In this document: one piece after another, positions 5,952 through 13,054 of the stretch
Numbering within the stretch: position 1 is the stretch's first letter
Layout: every line of letters begins with the position of its first letter
NCBI GenBank assembly: GCA_002395965.1
Contig: DGVT01000069.1
Location: 1 to 15,199, forward strand
Reading direction: 5' to 3'
DNA: 15,199 bases
Origin: Porphyromonadaceae bacterium UBA4277
Lineage (GTDB): Bacteria > Bacteroidota > Bacteroidia > Bacteroidales > Muribaculaceae
Made by a program: the position numbers and the translations under genes
The notes under the pieces: generated by a model
What the model was told of the DNA's origin: nothing
The model's input: only the letters and a program-made list of their open reading frames with translations
Databases searched by the model: none

Positions 5952-6530
5952 TTAGCTGTCTTGCAGCTCTATTTTTTTGATAACTTTGGCCGGAACGCCG
6001 CCAACTATCGTGTTGGGCGCAACGTCCTTGGTCACCACGGCACCGGCTGCCACCACGGCACCATCGCCTATGGTCACTCCTGCCAGCACGGTAGCATTGG
6101 CCCCTACCCAGACGTTCTTCCCGATGTGGATGGGAGCATAGCTCATGCTCTGACGCCGGGCCGGGTCAAGGTCGTGGTTGATGGTTGCCAGCACCACGTT
6201 ATGCCCGATGAGTGCGCCCTCGTCGATGGTGATGCCGCCCTGATCCTGGAACTTGCATCCCATGTTGATGAACACTCTTTCACCAACGACGGTATTCTTA
6301 CCACAGTCGGTGTGAAACGGTGGGAACATCCCAACCGTCTTGGGCACCTCTCTGCCCCAAAGTTGCTCCAACAATGTGTGTAGTTGTTCAGGTGTGTGAT
6401 ATTTACCATTAATCTCGGCCGTTAACTTCAGTGATTCCTGCGAAAGCCGATGAAACATCATGTGGACATCTGAGCCGCCACCGACGGGCTTGCCCGATGC
6501 CATGTAGTCGCGAAATTCTTGTATTGTCAT
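5952..6530 (-). CDS. Hexapeptide-repeat sugar O-acetyltransferase, maltose/galactoside acetyltransferase type (192 aa)
   Basis: These enzymes move acetyl from acetyl-CoA to sugar hydroxyls and form left-handed beta-helix trimers. The N-terminal part (1-65) is a helical domain with a pattern similar to the maltose acetyltransferase N-terminal region. From about 78 the imperfect hexapeptide repeats begin (TVVGERVFINMGCKFQDQGGITIDEGALIGH). NHDLDPARRQ (118-127) carries the catalytic histidine H119. WVGANATVLAGVTIGDGAVVAAGAVVTKDVAPNTIVGGVPAKVIKKI is the usual C-terminal coil with the G-V-P-A-K ending. Length is typical. The start at 6528-6530 lies two bases after the carbonic anhydrase stop, so the two are translationally coupled. 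The acceptor sugar is not predictable. Confidence 0.9.
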   Translation of the reverse strand: MTIQEFRDYMASGKPVGGGSDVHMMFHRLSQESLKLTAEINGKYHTPEQLHTLLEQLWGREVPKTVGMFPPFHTDCGKNTVVGERVFINMGCKFQDQGGITIDEGALIGHNVVLATINHDLDPARRQSMSYAPIHIGKNVWVGANATVLAGVTIGDGAVVAAGAVVTKDVAPNTIVGGVPAKVIKKIELQDS

Positions 6531-6532
6531 AC

Positions 6533-7075
6533 CTATCTAACTTCTTTTAATTCTCCTGTTTCTGAGTCGATGATGAACCCTCGCACCACGATGTCGGCTG
6601 GCACGAGCGGATGGGTCTTGATGGTTTCGACGGTCGTTCTAACTGAGGTGGGCGTATCTTTGAAACCCTCCAACCAGTGATGCAAGTCGATTCCGCACTT
6701 CTCAATGGTGAGGAGTGTGTCGTCGGTCACACCACGGGCTTTCATCTCGTGATAGAAGTGGTCAAAGCTCATGTGGCATGCCCCGCAATGCGAGTGTGCC
6801 ACTACCATGATTTGCTCCACTCCCAACTCATAGATGGCAACAATGAGGCTGCGCATGGCCGAGTCGAAAGCTGAGATAACCAGTCCACCGGCGTTTTTGA
6901 TGATCTTGGCATCACCATTTTTAAGGCCTAAGGCGGCCGGCAGTAGCTCGGTGAGCCGGGTGTCCATGCACGAGAGCACTGCCAGCTTTTTATCGGGGTA
7001 TTTATCGGTCAAATAGGCCTCATAGCCTTTACTGGCCACAAACTGCTTGTTGAAATTCAATATCTGGTCTATCAT
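6533..7075 (-). CDS. Beta-class carbonic anhydrase (180 aa)
   Basis: This cytoplasmic zinc enzyme interconverts carbon dioxide and bicarbonate. The zinc ligands C36 (in LSCMDTR), H94 and C97 (in HSHCGAC) are all present, as is the D38-R40 dyad that controls the active site. NAGG (61-64) and HSHCGAC are family signatures. The protein is shorter than plant-type enzymes and matches the compact bacterial clade with a long loop between HCGAC and the C-terminal strand IVVRGFIIDSETGELKEV. Start is the ATG at 7073-7075. It leads a unit with the acetyltransferase, but no common pathway is obvious; bicarbonate supply for fatty-acid synthesis would fit the thioesterase two genes on, as inference only. 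No convincing TAnnTTTG element was found upstream. Confidence 0.92.
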   Translation of the reverse strand: MIDQILNFNKQFVASKGYEAYLTDKYPDKKLAVLSCMDTRLTELLPAALGLKNGDAKIIKNAGGLVISAFDSAMRSLIVAIYELGVEQIMVVAHSHCGACHMSFDHFYHEMKARGVTDDTLLTIEKCGIDLHHWLEGFKDTPTSVRTTVETIKTHPLVPADIVVRGFIIDSETGELKEVR

Positions 7076-7110
7076 AGTTTAGGTGTATTATTCAAGTTTC
7101 TGACTGTCGG

Positions 7111-7122
7111 AAACTCGAGTTT
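7111..7122. promoter_or_regulatory. Perfect 12-base palindrome between the GH16 terminator and the carbonic anhydrase gene
   Basis: AAACTCGAGTTT is its own reverse complement and lies 36 bases upstream of the carbonic anhydrase ATG, a position where an operator could act. It could equally be part of the terminator tail or chance. No second copy was seen in the window. Confidence 0.25.
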
Positions 7123-7125
7123 TAT

Positions 7126-7164
7126 AAGAGGATGTGCCAAAAACAAATTCCGGCACATCCTCTT
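7126..7164 (-). terminator. Strong hairpin downstream of the GH16 gene, probable terminator
   Basis: Arms AAGAGGATGTGCC (7126-7138) and GGCACATCCTCTT (7152-7164) are perfect 13-base inverted repeats with a 13-base loop. The hairpin begins 26 bases beyond the GH16 stop codon in the minus direction. The following bases (TATAAAACTC) are only partly T-rich, so it is not a textbook intrinsic terminator, but its position between two genes fits transcript ending or 3' stabilisation. Confidence 0.6.
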
Positions 7165-7189
7165 CAATTTATTAAGGCTGCATTAACCT

Positions 7190-10100
7190 TTAGTTGTCCA
7201 ATATTATCTTGATAACCGCATCCACGTCGTCCACGTCGATGCCGCCCGAGCCGTCCACATCGGCTATTCCGGTATAGTCCGAAGCCTGAGCTTTATTCAA
7301 AATGATATTGATTATTGCATTCACATCATCGATATCGACAATGCTGTCGCCGTTCACGTCGCCTGTCACTTCGCTCTTATTGCGATAGAAGAACACTGCG
7401 TCGAAGTTGAGCTTGGTGCCGGCCACACCACCGCTGAGCAGTGCCACAACGTTGTCAACATAGTTGGCTGCTCCGGTAAACACAGGATTGGCGCGTGCCG
7501 AGAGCTCACTGAACGGGATGTCGAGTGAGTACCACTGTCCGTCGCGCTTGAAGTCGCCTAAGAGTCCCAACACGTTACCACCATCGGCAAATGGCTTATT
7601 ACCCACTGCAAATTGAGCATTGCCCACACGCACGGCGTGGCTCACATGTTCGTCGGCATCATCGCCCTTGAAGGCGATGTGCAGATAGAAGCTATCGTCG
7701 AGCATCGACAGGTCTTTACCTGCGCCCGTCGATGCGAAGCCTAATCCCGACCAGCCCACGCTGTTCACCGAATAGGCATTGTAGCCCTCTTGCTCACCGA
7801 AGGAGTTCACACCGCTCACCGCTACAGGTGAATAGGTCCCGTCCCAGATGTAGAGGAAGTGGTTCACATCGTCGGGGCGATAGTCGGCAAGGGTGACATC
7901 CTTGATGCGCTGTGCCTCATTCTCGCCTAACGACACGAGCACATAGTCCTTGTGGGCACTGAGGTCGAAGGTGGGCTCACCGTTTTCATCAAGCGACTTG
8001 CTGCCATACTGTCCCAACTCGGGGTCGAAGCCGGGCAGGTCGCTGTCGCTGTGACGCTTGTAGAAGAACACATTGTCAAACTGCAGCTCAGCACCGGTGT
8101 CGCCACCACTGAGCACCGAGAACACGTTGCCCAAGAATGCCTGCTCACCACCTTCGTCGGCAAACGGATTGCCCACCAGCGAGCGTATTGCTGAGTAAGG
8201 AATGTCGAAGTTATACCAGCGTCCGTCGCGCTTGTAGTCGCCAAGCATCACAGGTCCTGTGGTGCTGTTGCCAATCACAAACTGGGCACTACCCACTCCG
8301 ATGGTGTGGTTGTTATGCTTGATGATGTCGTTGCCCTTCATGGCGAAGTGCAGGTAATAAGTGTCGTCAAGCATCGACAGGTCTTTGCCTTGGCCTTGCG
8401 AAGCATATCCCAGTCCAGACCAGCCGATGTTGCCCACGGCATAGTGATTGTACGACTCTTCAAATCCCAAAGAGTTGACGCCTTCTGATTCAAGTGCTAT
8501 GTAAGTGTTGTCCCAAACGTAAAGGAAATTGTGCACCTCGTCAACGCTATAGTCGGCCACAATTTTGTCTTGTACCATTTCCTTGAATCCGTTGCCGGTG
8601 CCTATAATCACATAGTCATATCCGTCTTCGGTGTCGAACGTGTAATGGCCGTCTTCGTCGAGAGCAAGCGAAGCATATTTACCAATGTTGGTTTCGTCGT
8701 CGGTAGTGGGCAGGCTTGTATCTACGTTGGGGTTCTTATAGAAGAACACGTTGTCGAATTGCAACTGTGCTCCGCCAACGCCTCCGCTGAGCACGGCAAA
8801 CACGTTGCTCATATAGGCCGATGCCGTGGTGCCGAACATGGGATTTCGCAGACTCTTGAGCACGCTCACCGGGATGTCGAATGAGCACCAGCGGCCGTCG
8901 CGCACATAGTCGCCCAAGGCTGGCAGGCGCTTGCTGCCATCGATGTAGGCCGCATTGCCGATAGCAAAGCCGGCATCGCCCACATAGAGGCCCTGGTTGG
9001 TGTGCATCAGCGGGTCGGTGCCGCGCATGGCGAAGTGAAGAATATAGTCGTCCTCTTCCTCAAGCATAGTCAGGTCCTTGCCAGTGCCCTGCGAAGCATA
9101 GCCTAAGCCCGACCAGCCTACCGAACCCACGGTATAGCTGTTGTAGGTCTCATCAAGGCCGAAGGAGTTCACTCCCTGGCTGGGCTGAGAGTTGTATGTG
9201 TTACTCCAAACCCACAGGAAGTTGCTCACATCGTCCACGCTGTAGTCGGCGCGGATGCGGTCGGCTCCCATCTGGTTCTTCACACCCTGGCTGACGCCGA
9301 TAATCACATAGTCGGTAGAGTTTTCGAAGTCGAAGGTCGATTGGCCGTTCTCGTCGAGCGAGAAGCTGCCATAGCGGCCTAACTGTGTGGTGGTGTCTTC
9401 GGGAATTTCAGGATCACCGCCTCCCTCGCTGCCGCTCGGGGTGATGTAGTCTTTCTCATCGGCCTTCTGATAGATGCGCACATAGTCCACACTCATCGTC
9501 TGGTCGCCGCCGTTGAGGGCAGTGATGGCACCGGCATCATAGATGTTGGGGATCGTGCCGCCCACTGCCACGTTCAGCAAGATGAAGAAGCGCTTGTGGA
9601 AGTAGTTGCCCGGCGAGTTCTGAGCCGACGTGTCGGTAATCGTCATCTCATAATAAGGCGATGACTGATCGTCGAGATACATTGCAATCTTCTCATCGTC
9701 CCACACCATGGTGAACAGGTGGTACTGGTCGTCCTGGATGCTATAGGGAGCCAGGTTAGATGTGCCGTACATGGGGTGCTGACCATTGGTGTAGGGTCCC
9801 CAGTGCAGTGCGCTGATGAAGAAGCGGTCTTGCGTGCCGGCACTGATGCCGCCGCTGCCGCCGGCCTCCAGCACGTCGATTTCGCCACAATAGGGCCAGC
9901 TTGTGCCGGTGCTCATGTCGTTACCCATGAGCCAGAACGCCGGCCACAGCCCGTTGGCTGTGTGAGGCAGCTTGATGCTTGCCTGCAAGATGCCATGCTT
10001 GAAGGCCACCTTGCCCATGGTGTTGACACGTCCCGAGGTGAACGTACGGCCTTCGTAGCTCTCACGCTTGGCTGTGAGTTGCAAGGCGCCGTTGGCAACA

Positions 10101-10315
10101 CTCACGTTGTTGGGAGAATAGTACTGCAACTCGTTGTTGCCACCGCCATTGCCATTCACTTCTATGTTCCAGGCACTCGTGCTGAGCGCGTTGCCGTCAA
10201 ACTCGTCGGCAAAGACCAGCTCGTAGCCGTCGAGCGACGGTGCGCGGTTCAGCCATTGCGCACTTGCTGCTACGCCCAGCTGTAACATAATGAAAAATAA
10301 TAGTTTTTTCTTCAT
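7190..10315 (-). CDS. Secreted GH16 beta-glucanase with three repeated modules and a dockerin-like C-terminus (1041 aa)
   Basis: A signal peptide (1-20, cleavage after the A-S-A-Q region) leads into a GH16 catalytic domain (about 25-285). GLWPAFWLMG (122-131) and CGEIDVLEAGG (143-153) carry the catalytic pair E145 and E150 with D147 between them, in the E-x-D-x-x-E form usual for laminarinases and related 1,3-beta-glucanases. SVDYVRIYQK closes the domain. A G/P/T-rich linker follows, then three copies of a module of about 212 residues (312-527, 544-753, 767-978). Residues 984-1041 form two EF-hand-like calcium loops of dockerin type (DVNGDSIVDIDD and DVDGSGGIDVDD). The protein is much larger than a bare GH16 enzyme. 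It stands alone between a divergent promoter region and a hairpin terminator; no SusC/SusD genes are present in the window. Exact glucan specificity cannot be settled by eye. Confidence 0.92.
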   Translation of the reverse strand: MKKKLLFFIMLQLGVAASAQWLNRAPSLDGYELVFADEFDGNALSTSAWNIEVNGNGGGNNELQYYSPNNVSVANGALQLTAKRESYEGRTFTSGRVNTMGKVAFKHGILQASIKLPHTANGLWPAFWLMGNDMSTGTSWPYCGEIDVLEAGGSGGISAGTQDRFFISALHWGPYTNGQHPMYGTSNLAPYSIQDDQYHLFTMVWDDEKIAMYLDDQSSPYYEMTITDTSAQNSPGNYFHKRFFILLNVAVGGTIPNIYDAGAITALNGGDQTMSVDYVRIYQKADEKDYITPSGSEGGGDPEIPEDTTTQLGRYGSFSLDENGQSTFDFENSTDYVIIGVSQGVKNQMGADRIRADYSVDDVSNFLWVWSNTYNSQPSQGVNSFGLDETYNSYTVGSVGWSGLGYASQGTGKDLTMLEEEDDYILHFAMRGTDPLMHTNQGLYVGDAGFAIGNAAYIDGSKRLPALGDYVRDGRWCSFDIPVSVLKSLRNPMFGTTASAYMSNVFAVLSGGVGGAQLQFDNVFFYKNPNVDTSLPTTDDETNIGKYASLALDEDGHYTFDTEDGYDYVIIGTGNGFKEMVQDKIVADYSVDEVHNFLYVWDNTYIALESEGVNSLGFEESYNHYAVGNIGWSGLGYASQGQGKDLSMLDDTYYLHFAMKGNDIIKHNNHTIGVGSAQFVIGNSTTGPVMLGDYKRDGRWYNFDIPYSAIRSLVGNPFADEGGEQAFLGNVFSVLSGGDTGAELQFDNVFFYKRHSDSDLPGFDPELGQYGSKSLDENGEPTFDLSAHKDYVLVSLGENEAQRIKDVTLADYRPDDVNHFLYIWDGTYSPVAVSGVNSFGEQEGYNAYSVNSVGWSGLGFASTGAGKDLSMLDDSFYLHIAFKGDDADEHVSHAVRVGNAQFAVGNKPFADGGNVLGLLGDFKRDGQWYSLDIPFSELSARANPVFTGAANYVDNVVALLSGGVAGTKLNFDAVFFYRNKSEVTGDVNGDSIVDIDDVNAIINIILNKAQASDYTGIADVDGSGGIDVDDVDAVIKIILDN
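7193..7366 (-). other. Dockerin-like domain coding region of the GH16 protein
   Basis: Residues 984-1041 hold two 12-residue calcium loops with D-x-N/D-G-x-x-x-x-D-x-x-D spacing, each followed by a V-x-A-I/V-I-x-I-I-L helix. This is the type I dockerin plan. Bacteroidales carry such domains on many secreted proteins, although cohesins are not generally known there. Confidence 0.75.
7382..8017 (-). repeat. GH16 protein module copy 3 (residues 767-978)
   Basis: Third copy of the module. It shares with the others a start G-x-Y-G/A-S-x-S/A-L-D-E-N/D-G, then FLYIWDGTY, VGWSGLGFAS, DLSMLDD, LGDFKRDGQW, LDIPFSEL, VVALLSGG and a closing FDAVFFY. It differs from copies 1 and 2 by V-A-L-L in place of F-A/S-V-L. 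No catalytic motif is evident. Confidence 0.8.
8057..8686 (-). repeat. GH16 protein module copy 2 (residues 544-753)
   Basis: Second copy, with FLYVWDNTY, IGWSGLGYAS, DLSMLDD, LGDYKRDGRW, FDIPYSAI, FSVLSGG and FDNVFFY. It follows copy 1 across a 16-residue acidic and threonine-rich linker. Confidence 0.8.
8735..9382 (-). repeat. GH16 protein module copy 1 (residues 312-527)
   Basis: First copy, with FLWVWSNTY, VGWSGLGYAS, DLTMLEE, LGDYVRDGRW, FDIPVSVL, FAVLSGG and FDNVFFY. It is the longest copy because of an insertion around AAYIDGSKRLPA (455-466). The closing strand F-D-N-V-F-F-Y resembles the last strand of jelly-roll carbohydrate-binding modules. Confidence 0.8.
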
Positions 10316-10351
10316 TTCAGTAAAATTTATTAATTAAAATTTATATCGGCG

Positions 10352-10359
10352 CAAAGTTA
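10352..10359 (-). promoter_or_regulatory. Bacteroidetes -7 promoter element of the GH16 gene
   Basis: On the minus strand this reads TAACTTTG, a full match to TAnnTTTG, 36 bases upstream of the GH16 ATG, giving a leader of about 30 A/T-rich bases. No good TTTG lies at the -33 spacing, so activation by a regulator is possible. Confidence 0.6.
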
Positions 10360-10542
10360 ATTAAATTTGTAACGTAAACATTGCGTTTAATAGTTTTTTA
10401 GAATTAAATCACCGAATTATTAGAACAACCGATAGTGCACACCATTATCAAAACAAGCAGACTCGGCACTTTGTTCCCAAGCAAATCAGCTGGCAAGTCT
10501 CCCGGCGCGCATTTCCTATTCAGTATTCAGGCTCGCTTTCCC

Positions 10543-10588
10543 GGCTTGCATTCAAGCCAAATCTCACAAATCTGCGTGAATCTGCGCA
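10543..10588. repeat. Hairpin plus tandem decamer before the MBOAT promoter
   Basis: GGCTTG (10543-10548) and CAAGCC (10553-10558) form a perfect 6-base stem. Eleven bases on, two direct 10-base units occupy 10569-10578 and 10579-10588, differing only at their last two positions. They end 19 bases before the TAATTTTG element, a place where an activator could bind. Confidence 0.45.
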
Positions 10589-10607
10589 AAATCTAATTAT
10601 TAAGTAT

Positions 10608-10615
10608 TAATTTTG
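10608..10615 (+). promoter_or_regulatory. Bacteroidetes -7 promoter element of the MBOAT operon
   Basis: TAATTTTG matches TAnnTTTG and lies 29 bases before the MBOAT ATG at 10645. It implies a leader of about 20 bases and supports that start. No convincing -33 TTTG is seen. Confidence 0.6.
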
Positions 10616-10644
10616 CAGATGATTGCAGGAGCTTGTGTAACGTC

Positions 10645-12048
10645 ATGTCGTTTGTCTCGGTCTATTTCATATTATTCCTGCCCATCCTTTGCATTGCCTA
10701 CTGGATGTGCCCTGAGCGGTGGCGCAACGTGCTGCTACTGGCGGCCAGTGTGTTTTTCTACATGCTGCCGCGGCCGGCTTATGGCGTGCTGCTGCTATGG
10801 GTGTGGGCTACGAGCTATGTGGCCGTGCGCGCTGTAGCTGCCCCCAAGGCTTCGCCCACGCATGTGTGGATTGGCTCAGCCATGGTGCTGCTGCCCATGC
10901 TGCTGTTCAAGTTCACCGCTCCAGTGGTTGATAACTTTTTCCCGCAGTTGCTATCGCACGGCATCCCCGGGGTGAACGTCGTGTTCCCGTTAGGGCTGTC
11001 ATGCTACTCGCTGCAAGCGGTGAGTCTGATTATCGACGTGTATAAGCGGCGCACGGTGCGTGACCCGTCGCTCATCAACCATGCCCTTTTCGTCAGCTTC
11101 CTGCCCACGGTGACCTCGGGCCCCATCCAGCACTCCACCCACCTCATGTGGCAAATCAGCGGCAAGCGCGGTGGTTTCGACTACGACCTGGCCATCACTG
11201 GCACCAAGCGACTCATCTGGGGCCTGTTTATGAAAGTTGCCGTTGCCGACCGCTTCGGCATCTACGTGGACTCGGTGCTCGACCACAGCGAGCACTACAA
11301 CTCGCCCACCGTGCTCATCGCATTATTGTGCTACACGGTGCAGATCTATTGTGACTTTGCCGGCTATTCACACATGGCCATAGGCACGGCCAATCTGCTG
11401 GGCTACAAGCTGCCCGAGAACTTCAAGAGGCCACTGCTGTCGATGGGATTGAAAGAGTTGTGGACGCGGTGGCACATCTCGCTGGGGTCGTGGCTGCGCG
11501 ACTATGTGTATATTCCCTTGGGAGGCAGCCGCTGCTCTAAAGCCCGCATGTGCCTTAACCTGCTGGTCACCTTCGCGTTGAGCGGAATGTGGCACGGCGT
11601 GCGACTGTCATATCTGTGCTGGGGCTTAGGCAACGGCCTGATGGTGGTGCTCGACCACTTCCTGCCACTCGAGCGGTGGCGCAGAATGCTGCCGGTGCGC
11701 ATAGCATGGTCGCTCACGAGCATTATCGCGCAGAGTGTGCTGTGGGCGTTTTTCCGCACCGACATCGACCAGTCGATCGACATCCTCGCTGTGCTGTTAA
11801 CCCGAGGCTTCGACGGCGGCTGGATTATCACCGACAGCCTGCACACCCGCGCCACGCTCGTGGCCATGGCTGCAGGAGCAGCAATAGTGGCAAGCCGCGA
11901 CATAGGCCAGCAATACTTCCCGCAGGTGTTGAATTCGCAGCACAGAGTTTGCAAAGCGGCATCATTTGCCACACACGTTATTCTTGTGGTTCTTGTCCTG
12001 CTATTTGGCGTGATGGGATCGGGACAGTTCATTTATCTGCGTTTCTGA
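10645..12048 (+). CDS. MBOAT-family O-acyltransferase, AlgI/DltB-like (467 aa)
   Basis: MBOAT proteins are multi-spanning membrane enzymes that pass acyl groups, usually acetyl or D-alanyl, to polymers outside the cytoplasmic membrane. The N-terminus (FVSVYFILFLPILCIAYW ... RNVLLLAASVFFY) is the usual AlgI opening. FPLGLSCYSLQAVSLIIDVYK (114-134) corresponds to the P-L-G-I-S-F-Y-T-F-Q segment, and FLPTVTSGPIQ to the F-F-P-x-x-x-x-G-P-I segment. ELWTRWHISLGSWLRDYVYIPLGGSR (271-296) contains the conserved H277, and SGMWHG (313-318) contains the catalytic histidine H317. I start at the ATG 10645; a TTG at 10633 adds only four residues. The SGNH-like gene begins three bases after the stop, the classic partner arrangement. 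The acceptor polymer (exopolysaccharide, peptidoglycan or other glycan) cannot be told. Confidence 0.92.
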   Translation: MSFVSVYFILFLPILCIAYWMCPERWRNVLLLAASVFFYMLPRPAYGVLLLWVWATSYVAVRAVAAPKASPTHVWIGSAMVLLPMLLFKFTAPVVDNFFPQLLSHGIPGVNVVFPLGLSCYSLQAVSLIIDVYKRRTVRDPSLINHALFVSFLPTVTSGPIQHSTHLMWQISGKRGGFDYDLAITGTKRLIWGLFMKVAVADRFGIYVDSVLDHSEHYNSPTVLIALLCYTVQIYCDFAGYSHMAIGTANLLGYKLPENFKRPLLSMGLKELWTRWHISLGSWLRDYVYIPLGGSRCSKARMCLNLLVTFALSGMWHGVRLSYLCWGLGNGLMVVLDHFLPLERWRRMLPVRIAWSLTSIIAQSVLWAFFRTDIDQSIDILAVLLTRGFDGGWIITDSLHTRATLVAMAAGAAIVASRDIGQQYFPQVLNSQHRVCKAASFATHVILVVLVLLFGVMGSGQFIYLRF

Positions 12049-12051
12049 AGA

Positions 12052-12981
12052 ATGAAGAAGTTCTTTACCATAATCGTGTGCGGCCTGCTTGCAATCATCG
12101 CCCTCGACCAAATCGCCGGAAGGGTTTTAGACAAGCTCTACCACAATGCCACCACCGGCTATCAGGGGCGCCTCAACCGCATCGTCCATGACGGCGAAGC
12201 CTCGGTGGTTATCATCGGGTCGTCGTGGGCAGTGCACCACTATGTGCCACAGGTAATCTCACACTCCACCGGGCTTACTGCCATGAATTGCGGCTTTGAG
12301 GCACAAGGCATAACCACCAACTATGCCATCGTCAGGATGCTCACCGAGCGGCATCGGCCCGAGCTCATCGTCTGTGACCTCAATCCACACTACGACGTCA
12401 ACGCCAACCCCGGCACCGAGAGCTATGCAAGAGTGCGCACACTCACCTCACTGACCTGCCGCGACAGTCTGCTGCAAGCCCGCGACCCGTGGGAGAAACT
12501 GCGAATGCTATCACGCATTTTCCCGTATAACAGCTCACTGCTGGAGTTTGCCATGAGCAGTTTCTCAACCGGGAGCCCCTACGACAGTCCCGGGCAAGAC
12601 AACGGCTACATACCGCAGCACCACACCATCAAGGCCGACGCTCAAGCCCCCCGCATCCATGAGGCCAAAACCCCAAGCACAATTAAGCTCAACCTTCTTG
12701 CCGACCTCATGACGCGCTACAAGGGCCGCATAATATTCTTCACAAGCCCATCATTCAGGGTGCGACACGAATTTGACGCTGCGTGCAAGCAAATCGAGCA
12801 CATTGCCAGGCAGCATGGTGTGCCTTACTTCGACATGAGGAACGACACCACCGTTACAGGAAAGCCCGAGCTGTGGGACGACTACGACCACCTCAACGAC
12901 ACCGGAGCACGCCTCTACTCGGCCCACGTGGCACACATCATCACTCGCTATCTCGCGCTCAAAAACGAGCGTGAACTGTAA
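12052..12981 (+). CDS. SGNH-hydrolase-like partner of the MBOAT protein, AlgJ/DltD-like (309 aa)
   Basis: One N-terminal membrane segment or uncleaved signal (about 3-20) anchors a domain facing the periplasm. VVIIGSSWAVHHYVP (52-66) fits the SGNH block I with S58 as the likely nucleophile, and LWDDYDHLND (274-283) supplies the D277-x-x-H280 pair. The middle has MNCGFEAQGITTNYAIVRMLTERHRPELIVCDLNP, a strand-helix-strand unit typical of such folds. In AlgI/AlgJ, PatA/PatB and DltB/DltD systems the SGNH-like protein completes acyl transfer to the polymer. The ATG at 12052 lies three bases after the MBOAT stop. No terminator was found after the gene, but a separate promoter follows for the kinase. 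Confidence 0.85.
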   Translation: MKKFFTIIVCGLLAIIALDQIAGRVLDKLYHNATTGYQGRLNRIVHDGEASVVIIGSSWAVHHYVPQVISHSTGLTAMNCGFEAQGITTNYAIVRMLTERHRPELIVCDLNPHYDVNANPGTESYARVRTLTSLTCRDSLLQARDPWEKLRMLSRIFPYNSSLLEFAMSSFSTGSPYDSPGQDNGYIPQHHTIKADAQAPRIHEAKTPSTIKLNLLADLMTRYKGRIIFFTSPSFRVRHEFDAACKQIEHIARQHGVPYFDMRNDTTVTGKPELWDDYDHLNDTGARLYSAHVAHIITRYLALKNEREL

Positions 12982-13018
12982 TTTCAAAATCCTCACTCTA
13001 CATTTTTCATCACCACAT

Positions 13019-13054
13019 TGTGAAATATGCGCTCAAAAATTTGCGTTTTTCACA
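13019..13054. promoter_or_regulatory. Inverted repeat TGTGAAA-N22-TTTCACA spanning the -33 region of the rprX promoter
   Basis: TGTGAAA (13019-13025) and TTTCACA (13048-13054) are perfect reverse complements, separated by 22 bases and bracketing the TTTG at 13040-13043. The centre-to-centre distance is 29 bases. This could be an operator, for example for autoregulation by RprY, but the A/T-rich context makes chance plausible. Confidence 0.3.

Larger units (their letters stand above)
10316..10644. other. Divergent spacer between the GH16 and MBOAT genes (329 bases)
   Basis: No gene is seen here. It is A/T-rich next to the GH16 start and more GC-rich in the middle. It holds the GH16 promoter element (10352-10359), the MBOAT promoter element (10608-10615), a GGCTTG/CAAGCC hairpin with a CATT loop (10543-10558), and two tandem 10-base units, AATCTGCGTG and AATCTGCGCA (10569-10588), followed by a partial third AATCT. 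Confidence 0.6.

Noticed and set aside
9719..10285. Plus-strand open frame of 188 codons inside the GH16 gene
   Set aside because: It is antisense to the GH16 catalytic domain and signal peptide, has no family motif, and is a by-product of the sense codon use.
10569..10594. Tandem AATCTGCG units as a CRISPR array
   Set aside because: Only two full 10-base units occur, directly adjacent and without spacers.
11502..12032. Minus-strand open frame of 176 codons inside the MBOAT gene
   Set aside because: It lies antisense to the conserved histidine regions of the MBOAT protein and shows no recognisable domain.
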